Of a stretch of DNA of 64,000 bases, positions 33,229 through 42,698 are shown piece by piece. Within the stretch, counting starts at the first letter, position 1. Each line of letters opens with the position of its first letter. The DNA lies in assembly GCA_030583925.1 (NCBI GenBank), contig CP129482.1:1054001-1118000 (forward strand), given 5' to 3'. The notes beneath the pieces were generated by a model. That model was not told where the DNA came from, made no database searches, and saw only the letters and a list, made by a program, of their open reading frames with translations. The translations under genes were made by a program, and so were the position numbers. This stretch comes from Anaerolineales bacterium. Its GTDB lineage: Bacteria > Chloroflexota > Anaerolineae > Anaerolineales > Villigracilaceae.

Positions 33229-35949
33229 ATGAAATCAACTCTTTTGCGTATCTCACTATTGACTATCTTTCTCGTTACACTCCTGTTTGGCCTACCGCGC
33301 GGTCAAGTTTTGAACGTGCAAGCTCAAACGGATTCTGAGTGGTCCACCCCGATTAATTTGTCCAATTCAGGGGCGTCCTCTGCTCCCTCAATAGTGGTTG
33401 ACAGCACAGGAGTGGTGCATGTGATTTGGAAGGACACATTGGATGGGTACAAATATACAAAAAGTACAGATGGAGTCGAGTGGACTGCGCCAATAAAAGT
33501 GTCCTTCCCATTTAGCCCCCAGGCTGGCGATCCTTCTGATCTTGAAGCCGCTGATATTCATCTGAGAATGGTTGCTGATACAGCTGGTTTGATACATTTG
33601 TTTTGGATACAACCGAAAGATCTATCTAACAAGAATACCTTGTACGTACTGTATTACGCACGCACATCGTCAACTGTTCTCTCTCAACCGTTGAGTTGGG
33701 ATGCGGTATATGTGGTTGCCGAATCGGTGCTGGATTTCGATGTTGCTGCAGATACTAGCAACGTGATTCACCTTAGCTATGTAAGCAATTATGGAACAGA
33801 TAAAGATCCTGCGGGTATTTTTTATCGTCGGATGGATGATTGGGTGTGGGCCCCACCGGTGCGATTGTATTCATCGCAATATTTTCGTACCCTGACTTTG
33901 GAGAATTCTCATGTGCGCCTTGCTGTTGCGGGAGGGGGACATACGGCAGAAGTTTATACGGTATGGGATGACCGTCCCGCTAAGCGTACCTTTATGGCGA
34001 AATCTTCGGATGGCGGCGTGAATTGGCAGGATGCAGCTCAACTCAGGGGTCCGGATGATGTCACAGGTCTGGCCTTACCTTACAACATCAATGTAAGCGC
34101 AACCGGGAAAAATGTATTGTTAACCTGGCAGTTGGGGCAGCCCGGTTCATTATGTTCGCAATATAGCCAGTGGTCAACGGATGGAGGGCAAACCATTTCT
34201 GATCCCATTCGCATCTTTGACAAATTAAATACCTGCCCGAGCGACGGGATGTTCATTGGAAAAACCCCCGATTACTTTTTAATGATGTTGGATTTGTTTG
34301 GCGATTTGTCATTGGTTGCCTGGAATGGCTCTGAGTGGAGTGTATTACAGTCTCAGGTTGAGTTGAACGCGTTTACCAACCCGCTTACGCTCAACGATGT
34401 TATTTTGGGTTGTCGGAAGTTAACCCAGCATGCAGATACGATATTCGTCGTTGGTTGTGATCAAAGCGGTAGCAGCGATATCTGGTTCAGGAGTAGGAAA
34501 ATCGGCGCTCTCCAGGATTGGTTTCCACCGCCATCCACTTGGGCAGGACCTGTTACGGTGACCGAAGTAACGCAGGAAATCGCATCAAACGCCTCGGTGA
34601 CCGATGATAGTGGCAGTTTGCATATGATGTGGATCCAAAATTTGTCAGGGAATAATGGTGCGAGCGCTGCATCTGTTCAATACGCGCGTTGGAGCGACGG
34701 GAAATGGTCCAAGCCAACGAACATTATCACAGGCCTGGACGGTGCTTCTGAGCAGTTGACAGCGGCATTGGATGGACAAGGCAATATTTTGCTCTCCTGG
34801 GTACAGGGAATTAATGGGGATATCTACTTCAGCCGGGCAATCAGTGAGAAAGCCTATCTTGCATCAGAGTGGTCGCCTGCGTTGCGAGTGCCTTCGTTAT
34901 CTGAACTGAACTCTACTCCTGACTTCCTGACGGATGCGTCCGGTAGGATTGCCTTGGTTTATTCCATCCCATTTAATGAGAATCGAGGGATCTATCTTAT
35001 CCAGTCCGACGATCATGGTAGAAATTGGTCTCAGCCCATAAGAATTTTCGACGCCGTGGACATGGATTGGGACTCGGTAACTGCACCGAAGATCGAACTC
35101 TCTCAAGATGGCCACCTTCATTTGCTGATTACGCGGATTTCACTCAAGGAGGGAATTCAGAAGGCAAGCCTTTACTACTTGACGTCCATGGATGGTGGAT
35201 CATCCTGGACCACTCCTGAGGTGGTTAGCGAACGTAGTGTTGGATGGAGCGATATTCTTTATCTTGGAAATAACGTCTTATATCGATTATGGCAAGAACG
35301 GAACGGAGATGAGATTCATGTGTTTGGCGAGGTTTCAACAAACGGAGGCCAGACTTGGGCTGGTACTCTGAAAGTTTCGGGAACTAACGCAGATCAGACA
35401 GTTTTTGCACTGAGCAAAGATGAAAACAATCAGTTATACCTAATGCAATCATCTCCGATGGGACTTGAACTTGTATCTCAAGAAAGCAAATGGGATGGTG
35501 TGCAATGGACTTTGCAGGAGGCTGGAGTTGCATCTTTGAATCGCATACCAGATCGCTATTTTGTATCCTCTGGAATTACATCTGATCGAGTTTTGCATCT
35601 CATAATCGCGGTGGATTATAAAGGTGCGGGCGGAGATGTGGAAAACGAAATCTTGCATTATAGCCGGACGCTTGAACCGTTGAACGCTGGGTCCGCGGCG
35701 GAGACTTTGCTCATCCCGGATATTGTTTCTCCTAGCGCAAATGATCTTGTACAGATTTCCGACACAACTGTTACAACTATTACGCCTAGTGTACCTGTTA
35801 CACCGACGCGCGGTTCCCCTTTGGAAGGAATCGAGAAGTCATCTAACAACCGTGTAAGAAACATGATAGGTTTTGGGCTTCTTGTTGGCGTTGTAGTTCT
35901 GGCGCTCATCATCATACGGCCTAAGTTAAAAAGAAAACCAAAAGAATGA
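33229..35949 (+). CDS. Exported BNR/sialidase-fold protein with C-terminal membrane anchor
   Basis: A 906-residue protein. A signal peptide (MKSTLLRISLLTIFLVTLLFG, cleavage near VQA-QT) is followed by repeated Asp-box-like segments: SSDGGVNWQ, STDGGQTIS, SDDHGRNWS, SMDGGSSWT, STNGGQTWA. Near the C-terminus comes a Thr/Pro linker, a membrane helix (MIGFGLLVGVVVLALIIIRP) and a basic tail. The fold should be a sialidase-like propeller, but sialidase activity cannot be claimed; the arginine triad was not identified. It lies directly before a related, shorter gene and the ABC exporter. Confidence 0.82.
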   Translation: MKSTLLRISLLTIFLVTLLFGLPRGQVLNVQAQTDSEWSTPINLSNSGASSAPSIVVDSTGVVHVIWKDTLDGYKYTKSTDGVEWTAPIKVSFPFSPQAGDPSDLEAADIHLRMVADTAGLIHLFWIQPKDLSNKNTLYVLYYARTSSTVLSQPLSWDAVYVVAESVLDFDVAADTSNVIHLSYVSNYGTDKDPAGIFYRRMDDWVWAPPVRLYSSQYFRTLTLENSHVRLAVAGGGHTAEVYTVWDDRPAKRTFMAKSSDGGVNWQDAAQLRGPDDVTGLALPYNINVSATGKNVLLTWQLGQPGSLCSQYSQWSTDGGQTISDPIRIFDKLNTCPSDGMFIGKTPDYFLMMLDLFGDLSLVAWNGSEWSVLQSQVELNAFTNPLTLNDVILGCRKLTQHADTIFVVGCDQSGSSDIWFRSRKIGALQDWFPPPSTWAGPVTVTEVTQEIASNASVTDDSGSLHMMWIQNLSGNNGASAASVQYARWSDGKWSKPTNIITGLDGASEQLTAALDGQGNILLSWVQGINGDIYFSRAISEKAYLASEWSPALRVPSLSELNSTPDFLTDASGRIALVYSIPFNENRGIYLIQSDDHGRNWSQPIRIFDAVDMDWDSVTAPKIELSQDGHLHLLITRISLKEGIQKASLYYLTSMDGGSSWTTPEVVSERSVGWSDILYLGNNVLYRLWQERNGDEIHVFGEVSTNGGQTWAGTLKVSGTNADQTVFALSKDENNQLYLMQSSPMGLELVSQESKWDGVQWTLQEAGVASLNRIPDRYFVSSGITSDRVLHLIIAVDYKGAGGDVENEILHYSRTLEPLNAGSAAETLLIPDIVSPSANDLVQISDTTVTTITPSVPVTPTRGSPLEGIEKSSNNRVRNMIGFGLLVGVVVLALIIIRPKLKRKPKE

Positions 35950-36021
35950 TACATTCAATTGAAAGATGGGTCGTCTATTCTCACCCTGCCAATGATTTGC
36001 AATCGTTTTATCTGCTTTAGC

Positions 36022-37575
36022 ATGCCTAATATCACCAGCTCTCGAACTAAGAAATCCACCGTAAAACTATTCTCGTTGGTGTACCTGTACCTATTTTACA
36101 TTGTACTTGCGGCTGCTTTGATTCTTCCAGTCACAGGTGCATATGCCCAGAATACCGGATGGAGCTATCCGGAGGTTATGCCTTCTCTTGATTTGAATAT
36201 CACGCCTCCGATTCTCGTTGCCGATCAAGATGGTACTTTGCACGCTTTTTCCTCCCAGTTTATAGAAACGCCTAATGGAAATGCCCGGGTAGTTATTTAC
36301 AACAAATGGACTCTTGAAACTGGCTGGACACTACCTGTAGACATATTACTCTCGCCTTTCAAGGAGGCACGAGTAACTGACGTATACCTCGACCAGGAAG
36401 GTTTTTTTAATCTGGTGTTTTTCGGTGGCGATGAAACAGGCGCTGATATTTTTTATTCGAAGGTGCCTCATGACGAGGTTGCCAATGCCCGTTTTTGGAT
36501 GGAGCCGATCATTATCGGCGAGCAGGCCGCTAACCCTGAAGGTGCAGTGTTTGCCCAAAATGCTCACGGAGAGTTAATTGTACTATTTTATGGTAGACAG
36601 TTTGGGAATGGCTTGTATGTTGTCAAGTCTGATGATAATGGAGATACATGGTCTTTCCCCACTCCCATCTATATAGCAAGCGAGGATACGCCATATATCT
36701 TCAACATTCATGTAGTGAATAGTAAGACAGGTTGGCTACATGTCATATGGAATGTTAATAGCCTTGGCGGGCAGGGACGCGGTATTTATTATACTCGTTC
36801 GGTAGATGGTGAAATATGGGATCAGCCTGTCGTCCTTGCCGAAGCCAAGGAAGGTTTAGGCCCTACGACACCTACGATTATCGAACATAATGAAGAATTG
36901 ATCGCTTTGTATAATCTGCCTCCAAAAATCATTATGCAACGCTCTGTGGACAATGGAATTTCATGGCAGGATCCAGCTATCATCTTTTCAAGGCATGTTG
37001 GAGTCAATGGGTCTCTAGCTCCGGTTGTTGACGGTAATAACACCTTGCATCTTTTCTTTGGGCAACGGATTTCCGGGAGTCCGGATATCCATGGCATGTG
37101 GCATAGTGTATGGGAAAACAACCGGTGGGTTGAACCGGAGGCGGTAATAAGAGGTCCACGTATTCTTGATACGACAGGATATACAGGCTTCGATCCTTAT
37201 AATGCCCGTGCAATTTCTGTTCAAGGGAACCTATTGATGGTTATGTGGAATACAGATCCAGGCAACGAAATGATACAAAATGGGGCCTGGTACTCATATA
37301 AAATTTTGAATCTTCCTGATGCCTCGACTACTTTGTTGCCTGCCATCCAGTCTTCCGAAGCGCCCTTAAATAATAGAAGCACACCGTTTCCTGAAGCAAC
37401 TTCACCTTCTCCCCTGCCGTTATATACCGATGATCATGTGGTTGGGCAAACGAATGATATCGAGCCCGAAGGGACTCGCCTGCCAAACATCTTCTTATAT
37501 TCGATTATATCCCTCATACTATTAATAATATTAATTTTTAATTCTCAGGTTTTTAGGCGTAAAAGGCAAAAATAA
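36022..37575 (+). CDS. Second exported BNR/sialidase-fold protein with C-terminal anchor
   Basis: A 517-residue protein of the same design as its upstream neighbour: signal peptide (LYLFYIVLAAALILPVTGAYA), propeller repeats (VKSDDNGDTWSFP, TRSVDGEIWDQP, QRSVDNGISWQDP), Pro/Thr-rich stalk, membrane helix (IFLYSIISLILLIILIF) and basic tail RRKRQK. The start is uncertain: ATG 36022 is used; a TTG at 35959 would add 21 residues. No ribosome site decides. Its stop is two bases from the permease start, so it is probably in the exporter operon. Confidence 0.8.
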   Translation: MPNITSSRTKKSTVKLFSLVYLYLFYIVLAAALILPVTGAYAQNTGWSYPEVMPSLDLNITPPILVADQDGTLHAFSSQFIETPNGNARVVIYNKWTLETGWTLPVDILLSPFKEARVTDVYLDQEGFFNLVFFGGDETGADIFYSKVPHDEVANARFWMEPIIIGEQAANPEGAVFAQNAHGELIVLFYGRQFGNGLYVVKSDDNGDTWSFPTPIYIASEDTPYIFNIHVVNSKTGWLHVIWNVNSLGGQGRGIYYTRSVDGEIWDQPVVLAEAKEGLGPTTPTIIEHNEELIALYNLPPKIIMQRSVDNGISWQDPAIIFSRHVGVNGSLAPVVDGNNTLHLFFGQRISGSPDIHGMWHSVWENNRWVEPEAVIRGPRILDTTGYTGFDPYNARAISVQGNLLMVMWNTDPGNEMIQNGAWYSYKILNLPDASTTLLPAIQSSEAPLNNRSTPFPEATSPSPLPLYTDDHVVGQTNDIEPEGTRLPNIFLYSIISLILLIILIFNSQVFRRKRQK

Positions 37576-37577
37576 TT

Positions 37578-38369
37578 ATGAGACAAATTATATCCAATCT
37601 AAAAATTCTATTTTATCATCGTGATCTGTTATTCACTTGGACATATCGAATCATTCGTGGAAGATATCAGCAATCTGTTCTTGGCGGGTTATGGGCGATT
37701 ATCGTACCCGCTGCATCCACAGTGATTTTTAGCATAATATTCACGCTATTTGTTCCTGTAGATACAGGTGAAACACCTTACCTGATTTTTTCTTACGCTG
37801 CCATGGTTCCTTGGACTTTGTTTTCCTCCTCTATAGGCGATATGGTGGAATCTCTGACAAGCAACATAAACTTGGTGAGTAAGATATATTTTCCGCGAGA
37901 GATTCTTCCCATTTCTGCACTCTTGGCACGCTTGGTTGACGCTGGAATTTCATTTATTCTATTGATAATGCTTATGTTGTATTATCGTGTTGTTGTAAAT
38001 CCAATGGAGTTGTTTTATTTCCCAATTATCCTTGCTGTCCAATGTTGTTTGTCTCTCGGAATAGGGTTCTTTGGAAGCGCTCTGCACGTTTTTTACCGCG
38101 ATATGCGTCCTGTCATTATACTTGGGCTTCAGCTATGGTTCTACGCGTCGCCGGTTATTTATCCACTATCTGCCGTTCCTAACTCCTTGAAATCCCTGTA
38201 TTCACTAAATCCTATGGTTGGTGTTATAGAATCATTTAGGGCGATAATGCTTTCCCAACAAATCTCTGGATCTGTGATCGTTCCTGCGGCGCTTCTGGCT
38301 GTCTTAATCCTGATATTTGGTTATTGGTTTTTCAAGAGGGCGGAATTTCAGTTTGCAGATGTAATTTAA
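37578..38369 (+). CDS. wzm: ABC-2 polysaccharide export permease (Wzm-like)
   Basis: A 263-residue integral membrane protein with six predicted helices, an N-terminal amphipathic segment (HRDLLFTWTYRIIRGRYQQSVLGGLWAIIVPAA) and the YFPREILP motif between helices that is conserved in TagG/Wzm/KpsM permeases. Together with the next gene it should export lipid-linked polysaccharide across the cytoplasmic membrane. Confidence 0.93.
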   Translation: MRQIISNLKILFYHRDLLFTWTYRIIRGRYQQSVLGGLWAIIVPAASTVIFSIIFTLFVPVDTGETPYLIFSYAAMVPWTLFSSSIGDMVESLTSNINLVSKIYFPREILPISALLARLVDAGISFILLIMLMLYYRVVVNPMELFYFPIILAVQCCLSLGIGFFGSALHVFYRDMRPVIILGLQLWFYASPVIYPLSAVPNSLKSLYSLNPMVGVIESFRAIMLSQQISGSVIVPAALLAVLILIFGYWFFKRAEFQFADVI

Positions 38370-38414
38370 GTACACAAAATATGAGGCTTGTAAGGGTTGA
38401 AGGAAATCATAATT

Positions 38415-39638
38415 ATGAAACCGACGCTCGTAGTTGAAAATCTTTCAAAGCAGTATAGGAAAGGCAAGGGGCTAACAAATCTTCGCGACGTGCTTACTAT
38501 TCGTAGGCGTGCAGACTCTGAGAAATTTCACTGGGCCGTTAAGGATGTAAATTTTTCTCTTAAAGCAGGTGAAGCCTTAGGTATTATCGGTCCAAACGGA
38601 GCAGGGAAAACTACAATCTTAAAACTTCTATCTCAGGTGACAAAACCTACAGTTGGCCAAATTCGTGTAAACGGTAGAATGTCTGCTTTGATTGAGTTAG
38701 GAGCCGGGTTCCACCAGGATTTATCGGGTAGAGAAAATATATATCTCAATGGAACAATCCTTGGGATGAAAAGATCCGAAATCAAATCTCGTTTTGACGC
38801 AATCGTTGATTTTGCCGGCATTGGAGAGTATTTAGATACCCCGGTGAAACGATATTCATCGGGAATGTACGCTCGCTTGGGTTTTGCTATTGCTGCTCAT
38901 GTAGACCCACAAATATTATTGGTTGATGAAGTTCTGGCTGTGGGCGATTATGCATTTCAGCAAAAATGTTACGCGCGCATGGATTATTTGCGTTCCCAAG
39001 GCACATCGATAATCCTTGTATCTCATAATATGGAAGTTGTGCGACGTGTATGCGAGAAGGGATTGGTCATGTATCGAGGTGAAGATATTTTTCAAGGCGC
39101 TTCCTCAGAGGCGGTAGCAACCTATTCTAATACGCTGCGCGAGGCGGCAAGAAAATTAAGTGCACAGGTTCCATTGGAAGATGGCGTTGCCCAAAGAGTG
39201 ATGACGTTCGATGTCGAGATCGAACAAGTTAAGTTATTGGATGAAAGAGGGGAATTGGTTTCAGTGATCAGGTCGGGGACAATGGCCCGCATTGCAATGG
39301 ATATTCGCGTGAATAAAGATGTGGTTGATCCGATTTTTTCCATTGCCATTCGCACATCCGATGGCATCATGGTCTATGATACAACTACCCGCTGGATGAG
39401 CGTCAATACGGAAAGGTTTCGTCAAGGAAGCCGTAGTCGCGTAGAATTTGTGCTGAAAATGCATCTCCTCGATGGCTCCTATCAGTTAGGTGTTGACATT
39501 GCAGAATCCAACTTCCACTATTTATATGATTCTATTGAGAGCGCTCTAAGTTTTTCTGTTATTGGTTCTCCGGATGCAAAAGGATTGGCAAACTTGGACG
39601 CAGAATTTAGGGTGTTTAGAGAGCAAATTAAAGGTTAA
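38415..39638 (+). CDS. wzt: ABC polysaccharide exporter ATPase with C-terminal carbohydrate-binding domain (Wzt-like)
   Basis: A 407-residue protein. Residues 1-235 are the ATPase: Walker A GPNGAGKTT, signature YSSGMYARLGFAIA, Walker B ILLVDEVLAVGD, H-loop SHNMEVV. The C-terminal 170 residues (from about 260) are a Wzt_C-type beta sandwich that in known systems reads the capped end of the glycan. The ATG at 38415 is preferred; AAGGAA lies nine bases upstream, while a TTG at 38397 is also in frame. Confidence 0.93.
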   Translation: MKPTLVVENLSKQYRKGKGLTNLRDVLTIRRRADSEKFHWAVKDVNFSLKAGEALGIIGPNGAGKTTILKLLSQVTKPTVGQIRVNGRMSALIELGAGFHQDLSGRENIYLNGTILGMKRSEIKSRFDAIVDFAGIGEYLDTPVKRYSSGMYARLGFAIAAHVDPQILLVDEVLAVGDYAFQQKCYARMDYLRSQGTSIILVSHNMEVVRRVCEKGLVMYRGEDIFQGASSEAVATYSNTLREAARKLSAQVPLEDGVAQRVMTFDVEIEQVKLLDERGELVSVIRSGTMARIAMDIRVNKDVVDPIFSIAIRTSDGIMVYDTTTRWMSVNTERFRQGSRSRVEFVLKMHLLDGSYQLGVDIAESNFHYLYDSIESALSFSVIGSPDAKGLANLDAEFRVFREQIKG

Positions 39639-39644
39639 TTCGAG

Positions 39645-41042
39645 ATGTCATACCCATTGATTAGTATCATCATCCCTGCTTATAATAATGCAGAATATTT
39701 GGGTGATGCAGTTCGGAGTGTGCTCAATCAAACGTACTCCAAATTCGAATTGATTTTGGTGAACGACGCGTCACCTGATAATACCGACGAAGTAGTAAAG
39801 CGCTTTGGTGACCCGAGAATTAAATATATTGTTCACGATGTGAATCGCGGCCTTTCGGCCGCTAGAAACACGGGGATTCGCAACTCGGCGGGAGATTATA
39901 TTGCGTTGTTGGATGGAGACGATTATTATCATACAGATAAGTTGAAAGCCCATGTCGAATTCTTTGAACAACACCCCGATGTAGATATCACTTACAATCC
40001 TCGCTTCGAACTCAATCATTCCTCGAAAACTATTCGCGAGCTGTGGCGCCCTCCAGCCTCCGTAAATCTTCACGACCTGATTTTTGGTTTTCCATTTGGG
40101 CCAAGCGATATGATCATTAAACGAGAAGCTGTACTTCAAGTGAATATGTTCGATGAGTATTATGTCTATGTAGGCGAGGATCTTGATTTCAATTGCCGTT
40201 TAGCTCTCGCCGGATATAAATTCGCTTCTGTAGACCGCGCGCTTAATTATCGTCGCTACCATTCAGGCCGGTCCATTAATGATATCCGTTATTTTGTTAA
40301 TTGCACGCTGCGAGCGCTAAAATCAACCTTCTCAGATTCAAGATGTCCACAAAAGATAAATGCGCTGGAGAATCAAGCAGTTGCTGCTCATTATATTCTT
40401 TGGTCCGCAATTGCTTTTATGCAAAACGATACTGAGCTGGGACAGGAGTATTGTCGGGCTGCAGTAAATTTGAATCCGGCGTTCTTATCTGGCCAACCAA
40501 ATCAATTACTTGATACGTTGATTTCCTATAGTATTGTGGATGAAAATCTCGATCATGAAGAGCTTTTGCATAGGGCGATCTCTCAGTTGCCATCAGAATT
40601 GAGATGGATGGCTGATCAAACCGACTGGGCAATAGGGCGTGGTTCCCTTTGGCGATTTGTCCGGGCAGTAATGTGGGAGCGTGAAGAAGATGCAAGAATC
40701 CATTATAAGCGGGCATTTTCCCGCAAAGCGACGATAGATAAAGATTTTTTAAGACAGTTGTCAGCTCAAATTGACAGCTATGGGATTGAATTTGGCGAAC
40801 GTGCCGCGCATCGTGTTATTGAGTTGCTAATTCCGCGCCTTGAAAAACTTGGAAATGCAGCGGATGTTCGCTGGCTTGTTTCACATTATCTAGTGAATTT
40901 TGCTTTTAGAAGTTACAAAGCAGGGGAATATGCCAGTGTTCAAAAGGCAATCTCGCGGGCTGTTGCTAATAACCCTTCTTATCTCTTCAACAGAGGCGTA
41001 ATAAAAATTTACATCTCTTCATTGTTGTCCCAGGCTTATTGA
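39645..41042 (+). CDS. GT2 glycosyltransferase with long helical C-terminal region
   Basis: A 465-residue protein. The GT-A domain (1-220) has SIIIPAYNNAEYLGDAVRSV, VNDASPDNTDE and LLDGDDYYHTDKL. The C-terminal 240 residues are helical and TPR-like (GQEYCRAAVNLNPAFL, SVQKAISRAVANNPSYLF). A similar arrangement is found at 45071-46279. It adds one sugar to the repeat unit; donor and acceptor unknown. Starts seven bases after the wzt-like stop. Confidence 0.87.
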   Translation: MSYPLISIIIPAYNNAEYLGDAVRSVLNQTYSKFELILVNDASPDNTDEVVKRFGDPRIKYIVHDVNRGLSAARNTGIRNSAGDYIALLDGDDYYHTDKLKAHVEFFEQHPDVDITYNPRFELNHSSKTIRELWRPPASVNLHDLIFGFPFGPSDMIIKREAVLQVNMFDEYYVYVGEDLDFNCRLALAGYKFASVDRALNYRRYHSGRSINDIRYFVNCTLRALKSTFSDSRCPQKINALENQAVAAHYILWSAIAFMQNDTELGQEYCRAAVNLNPAFLSGQPNQLLDTLISYSIVDENLDHEELLHRAISQLPSELRWMADQTDWAIGRGSLWRFVRAVMWEREEDARIHYKRAFSRKATIDKDFLRQLSAQIDSYGIEFGERAAHRVIELLIPRLEKLGNAADVRWLVSHYLVNFAFRSYKAGEYASVQKAISRAVANNPSYLFNRGVIKIYISSLLSQAY

Positions 41043-41046
41043 TATT

Positions 41047-41631
41047 ATGCTTGCGAAATTAAGGGCAAAATACTTTTTCTTAAAACGTTCATTCTGGTAT
41101 GCTTTTTATTATTTTTTTGCCCAACATCTTCCAGCCTCCTATCGCTTCCAACCTTTGGGTAAATTTGCAAAATGGTGTCGGGCTGTAGCTTGTAAACGGT
41201 TATTTCGTGCTTGTGGGCAACGCGTCAATGTAGAGAAAGGAGCTAATTTCTATACCGGCTGGGAAATTGAACTTGGCGATGATTCTAGTTTGGGCATTGA
41301 TTGCATGATACCCTATGATCTCAAAGTGGGTAAGGATGTAATGATGGGTCCGTATGTCGTAATTGTAGGTGAGAACCATAACTCATCAAGCCGAGAAATT
41401 CCCATGCGCTTGCAAGGGTACAAAAAATATTCGCCGGTTCGAATTGAGGACGATGTTTGGATTGGCGCTAGGGCGACTATATTGCCCGGAGTTACAATTG
41501 GGAAGGGAGCAATTATTGGCGCAAGCGCAGTTGTAACAAAAGATGTGCCTCCTTATGCAATTTGTGCCGGAAACCCAGCCCGCGTCATTAAATATCGAGA
41601 CGGCCAGCGTCTGGAAACTGAGAGGAAATAA
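41047..41631 (+). CDS. Hexapeptide-repeat O-acetyltransferase
   Basis: A 194-residue left-handed beta-helix protein (IELGDDSSLGIDCMIPYDLKVGKDVMMGPYVVIVGENHN to VTIGKGAIIGASAVVTKDVPPYAICAGNPARVIKY), with the catalytic-type His in ENHNSSS. It resembles the WcaF/maltose acetyltransferase family and probably acetylates the glycan or a sugar precursor. No membrane part, unlike the one at 27744. Confidence 0.88.
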   Translation: MLAKLRAKYFFLKRSFWYAFYYFFAQHLPASYRFQPLGKFAKWCRAVACKRLFRACGQRVNVEKGANFYTGWEIELGDDSSLGIDCMIPYDLKVGKDVMMGPYVVIVGENHNSSSREIPMRLQGYKKYSPVRIEDDVWIGARATILPGVTIGKGAIIGASAVVTKDVPPYAICAGNPARVIKYRDGQRLETERK

Positions 41632-41634
41632 ACA

Positions 41635-42666
41635 ATGCAACTAGGGGTTGCCATAAAGGAAACATGGGGATTTTTCAATGAAATCTTTGCTGAGTTTCAA
41701 GCACGGTATAATGTAAGTATTTTTAAGCCCCGGTCATGGCATTTGCCAGTTTTTAACTCTCGCGTCAATCAATATTTGTATCGCTATGATCTTCAAAAGT
41801 TTATGGCGGAAAATGACGTGGTTTTCTTTGAATGGGCTAGTGAACTTCTTATTACGGCAACTCACCTGCCCAAGGTGAGTGGGATTGTGGCTCGTCTTCA
41901 TCGTTATGAAATGTATCGGTGGGCGAATCGAGTGAATTGGGATGTGGTGGATAAGATAATTCTTGTCAGTCACGCGAAAAAGAAGGAGTTCATTGAAAGA
42001 TTCCCGTCTCAGGTCGATAAGATTGTGGTTAGCGGACCATCAACAGCGCTGGAGAAATTTACTCCCAGTCCAAAGGCCTTCAATGGAGATTTAGGCATTC
42101 TCTGCCACTTGACTCCTAGAAAGCGTGTATATGATCTTATCCTTACGTTTTACGAATTGCTTCAACAGAAAAGCGATTTCCACCTGCATATTGCTGGCGG
42201 AATGGATCAAGCATTTGAAGATTATTATTATGCTCTGCGATCCATCGTTGTGGATCTTGGTATTCAGGAAAAGGTAACTTTTTACGGTAATGTGAAGGAA
42301 ACTTGGGACTGGTATCATAAAATAGACATCTTCATTTCCAATAGTTATTCGGAGGGATTGCAGGTGGCGCCCATGGAAGCCATGGCATCTGGATGCTATT
42401 GTCTCTCTCATCGCTGGCGTGGGTCTGAAGAACTGTTGCCGCAGGAAAATCTCTATTACACAGATATCGAACTTCGGGAAAAGATTTTGCAATATTGCTC
42501 GATATCTGAAAAAGAAAAGTTGAGGCAAAAGATGCGTATGCGCTCTTTTGCTGAGAAAAACTTTGATATCAATCAGACGATCAAGCAGGTGGTTCAGACG
42601 GTCGACGATGTTGCCGAAGCTATTACTCGAAAGCAGAACTTTAAAATCACTGGCTTTACAAGATAA
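41635..42666 (+). CDS. GT4-type glycosyltransferase
   Basis: A 343-residue GT-B protein. The C-terminal donor domain carries LGILCHLTPRKRVYDLILTFYEL, FYGNVKETWDWYHKIDIFISNSYSEGLQVAPMEAMASGCY, with the Glu of the E(x7)E motif at SEGLQVAPME. GAGAGGAAA lies before the ATG. The specific linkage cannot be inferred. Confidence 0.87.
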   Translation: MQLGVAIKETWGFFNEIFAEFQARYNVSIFKPRSWHLPVFNSRVNQYLYRYDLQKFMAENDVVFFEWASELLITATHLPKVSGIVARLHRYEMYRWANRVNWDVVDKIILVSHAKKKEFIERFPSQVDKIVVSGPSTALEKFTPSPKAFNGDLGILCHLTPRKRVYDLILTFYELLQQKSDFHLHIAGGMDQAFEDYYYALRSIVVDLGIQEKVTFYGNVKETWDWYHKIDIFISNSYSEGLQVAPMEAMASGCYCLSHRWRGSEELLPQENLYYTDIELREKILQYCSISEKEKLRQKMRMRSFAEKNFDINQTIKQVVQTVDDVAEAITRKQNFKITGFTR

Positions 42667-42698
42667 AGTCTAAACATCACGGATTCGGAGAAACCAAA

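Noticed and set aside
33229..37575. Calling the two propeller proteins sialidases
   Set aside because: Asp-box-like repeats alone show the fold; the catalytic Arg, Tyr and Glu residues could not be identified.
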